Notes under the pieces: generated by a model
What the model was told of the DNA's origin: nothing
Seen by the model: only the letters and a program-made list of their open reading frames with translations
Databases searched by the model: none
NCBI GenBank assembly: GCA_943735955.1
Contig: OX030956.1
Span: 14,229,600 to 14,293,599, forward strand
Direction of reading: 5' to 3'
DNA from: Piscicola geometra
Taxonomy: Eukaryota; Annelida; Clitellata; Hirudinida; Piscicolidae
DNA: 64,000 bases
Program-made: the position numbers and the translations under genes
Shown: piece after piece, positions 63,241 to 64,000 of the stretch
Layout of the letters: each line of letters opens with the position of its first letter
Numbering within the stretch: position 1 is the stretch's first letter

Positions 63241-64000
63241 TTTTCTGCCTCCACATAAACCCTGCTAGATAGCTGTCCAGCAGACTTCTAGCAGTTCCTG
63301 CTTCTTTCTTACTCCTTCTTTTCAGCTTGTTCCACAAACTCTCGATATTCTGTGTGTGGGCTCCAGTAGTAGGGTCAACAAAGTTAGTGGAATGATTTAC
63401 AGTCATGTGCCTATAACCCATTCCATCAATCTCTTCTATTCTGTTATATGAAGCCCAAATGTCTGAGAGAATGATTGAGCCGAGAGCAATGCAGGCCTTG
63501 ATGGCACCCAGCAGAGTGTCTGCAGTCCGATCCGGCACTGCATAGAGAAACACTTCTTTAGTCTCTCTGCATATCCCTCCAAAGACCCATTGCTGAGGAA
63601 GGATTCTGCCTTTGTGGTGCTTGCGACGAGAGATGAGGGTCTCGTCAATCTCGACGTTTAGACCTGGTCCCCCTATTGTTGTTGGAGTCTTCCAGTCCAC
63701 AGACGTCTTGCGACTAATGCCTATCTCATTAAGGCAAAACTTTGTGGTACTTTGGTTGGTTGCCCAACTATAAAAAAGTAATATAATTTTCCTAAATTCC
63801 AAGTTGGAGTTCTCCAACCAAGTACCTTTGCGGAGAGAAATTTTTTGCCTGCACTGAGCTTTACTGCAGCTCCACCTTTCTTCTGTTAGATTCATTTGAT
63901 GATTCTTTTTGCATAATCGAACTCTATGTAACACTCCGTGTCTCTGCAAAAACCTTATGGCCGTCTCTTTGTCAAAATTTGAAATAGTTTGGATATTCAT
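63176..64000 (-). mobile_element. Merlin-type transposase (ISXO2-like DDE domain), to window edge
   Basis: A 274-codon open frame on the minus strand. An N-terminal zinc-ribbon-like part (ERWSCSKAQCRQKISLRKGT) precedes the ISXO2-like catalytic domain. Catalytic candidates are D119 (GPGLNVEIDET), D180 (ILSDIWASY) and E220 (HTQNIESLW), with the typical HMTVNHSTNFVDP before the last one. Merlin elements are eukaryotic relatives of bacterial IS1016/IS1595 and move by cut-and-paste. Between VDW and KTPTTIGGPG about 15-20 residues usual in the family seem to be missing in frame. The Met sits exactly at the window end, so the true start may lie beyond it. Confidence 0.9.

Noticed and set aside
63176..64000. 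Bacterial insertion sequence or contamination, from ISXO2-like transposase
   Set aside because: Eukaryotic Merlin transposons carry the same domain, and the AT-rich flanks are continuous with the animal gene region.

Overview
This is eukaryotic, animal genomic DNA. The genes are split into short exons with GT-AG introns, the introns are AT-rich or made of tandem repeats, and the window carries LINEs, hAT and Merlin DNA transposons and a tRNA-derived SINE. The protein families and the transposon mix fit a marine invertebrate, perhaps a spiralian, but the species cannot be fixed from this sequence.

Layout. (1) 1-34,468, plus strand: the 3' part of a type I-like diacylglycerol kinase gene (14 exons seen, 652 codons, all exon phases joining), from a C1 domain to the stop codon. 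Most of its introns are packed with unrelated tandem repeats. One intron (3,199-29,825) is almost entirely one 20-bp satellite, about 26.2 kb or 1,310 copies. It falls between the exons for the N-terminal lobe and the GGDGT motif of the kinase. (2) 34,469-40,163: gene-poor convergent interval with a 653-bp hAT MITE. (3) 40,164-42,623, minus strand: UFD1, nine exons giving 300 codons; only the first few residues are missing. (4) 42,900-50,200: transposon-rich stretch with an orphan SUEL-lectin-like exon, a 5'-truncated LINE on the plus strand, a complete small minus-strand three-exon gene (175 aa, possibly axonemal) and a decayed repetitive protein fragment. (5) 50,216-55,260: a second LINE on the minus strand, interrupted by a 1,638-bp hAT element flanked by a perfect 8-bp target duplication. 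(6) 55,779-61,915, plus strand: a complete organic anion transporter (OATP/SLCO) gene in 13 exons, 697 aa, with the OATP signature and the extracellular Kazal module. (7) 62,200-64,000: a hAT remnant and a Merlin/ISXO2-like transposase on the minus strand running to the window edge.

The three main host genes have no evident functional link: lipid second-messenger kinase, Cdc48/p97 ubiquitin cofactor, membrane transporter. The strongest unusual signal is the giant intronic satellite. Its 20-bp unit contains neither AG nor GT on the transcribed strand but carries a branch-point-like TTGAC in every copy, and its last third shows higher-order repeat structure. A second theme is the nested transposon record, with several insertions datable relative to each other by target duplications and interrupted copies.
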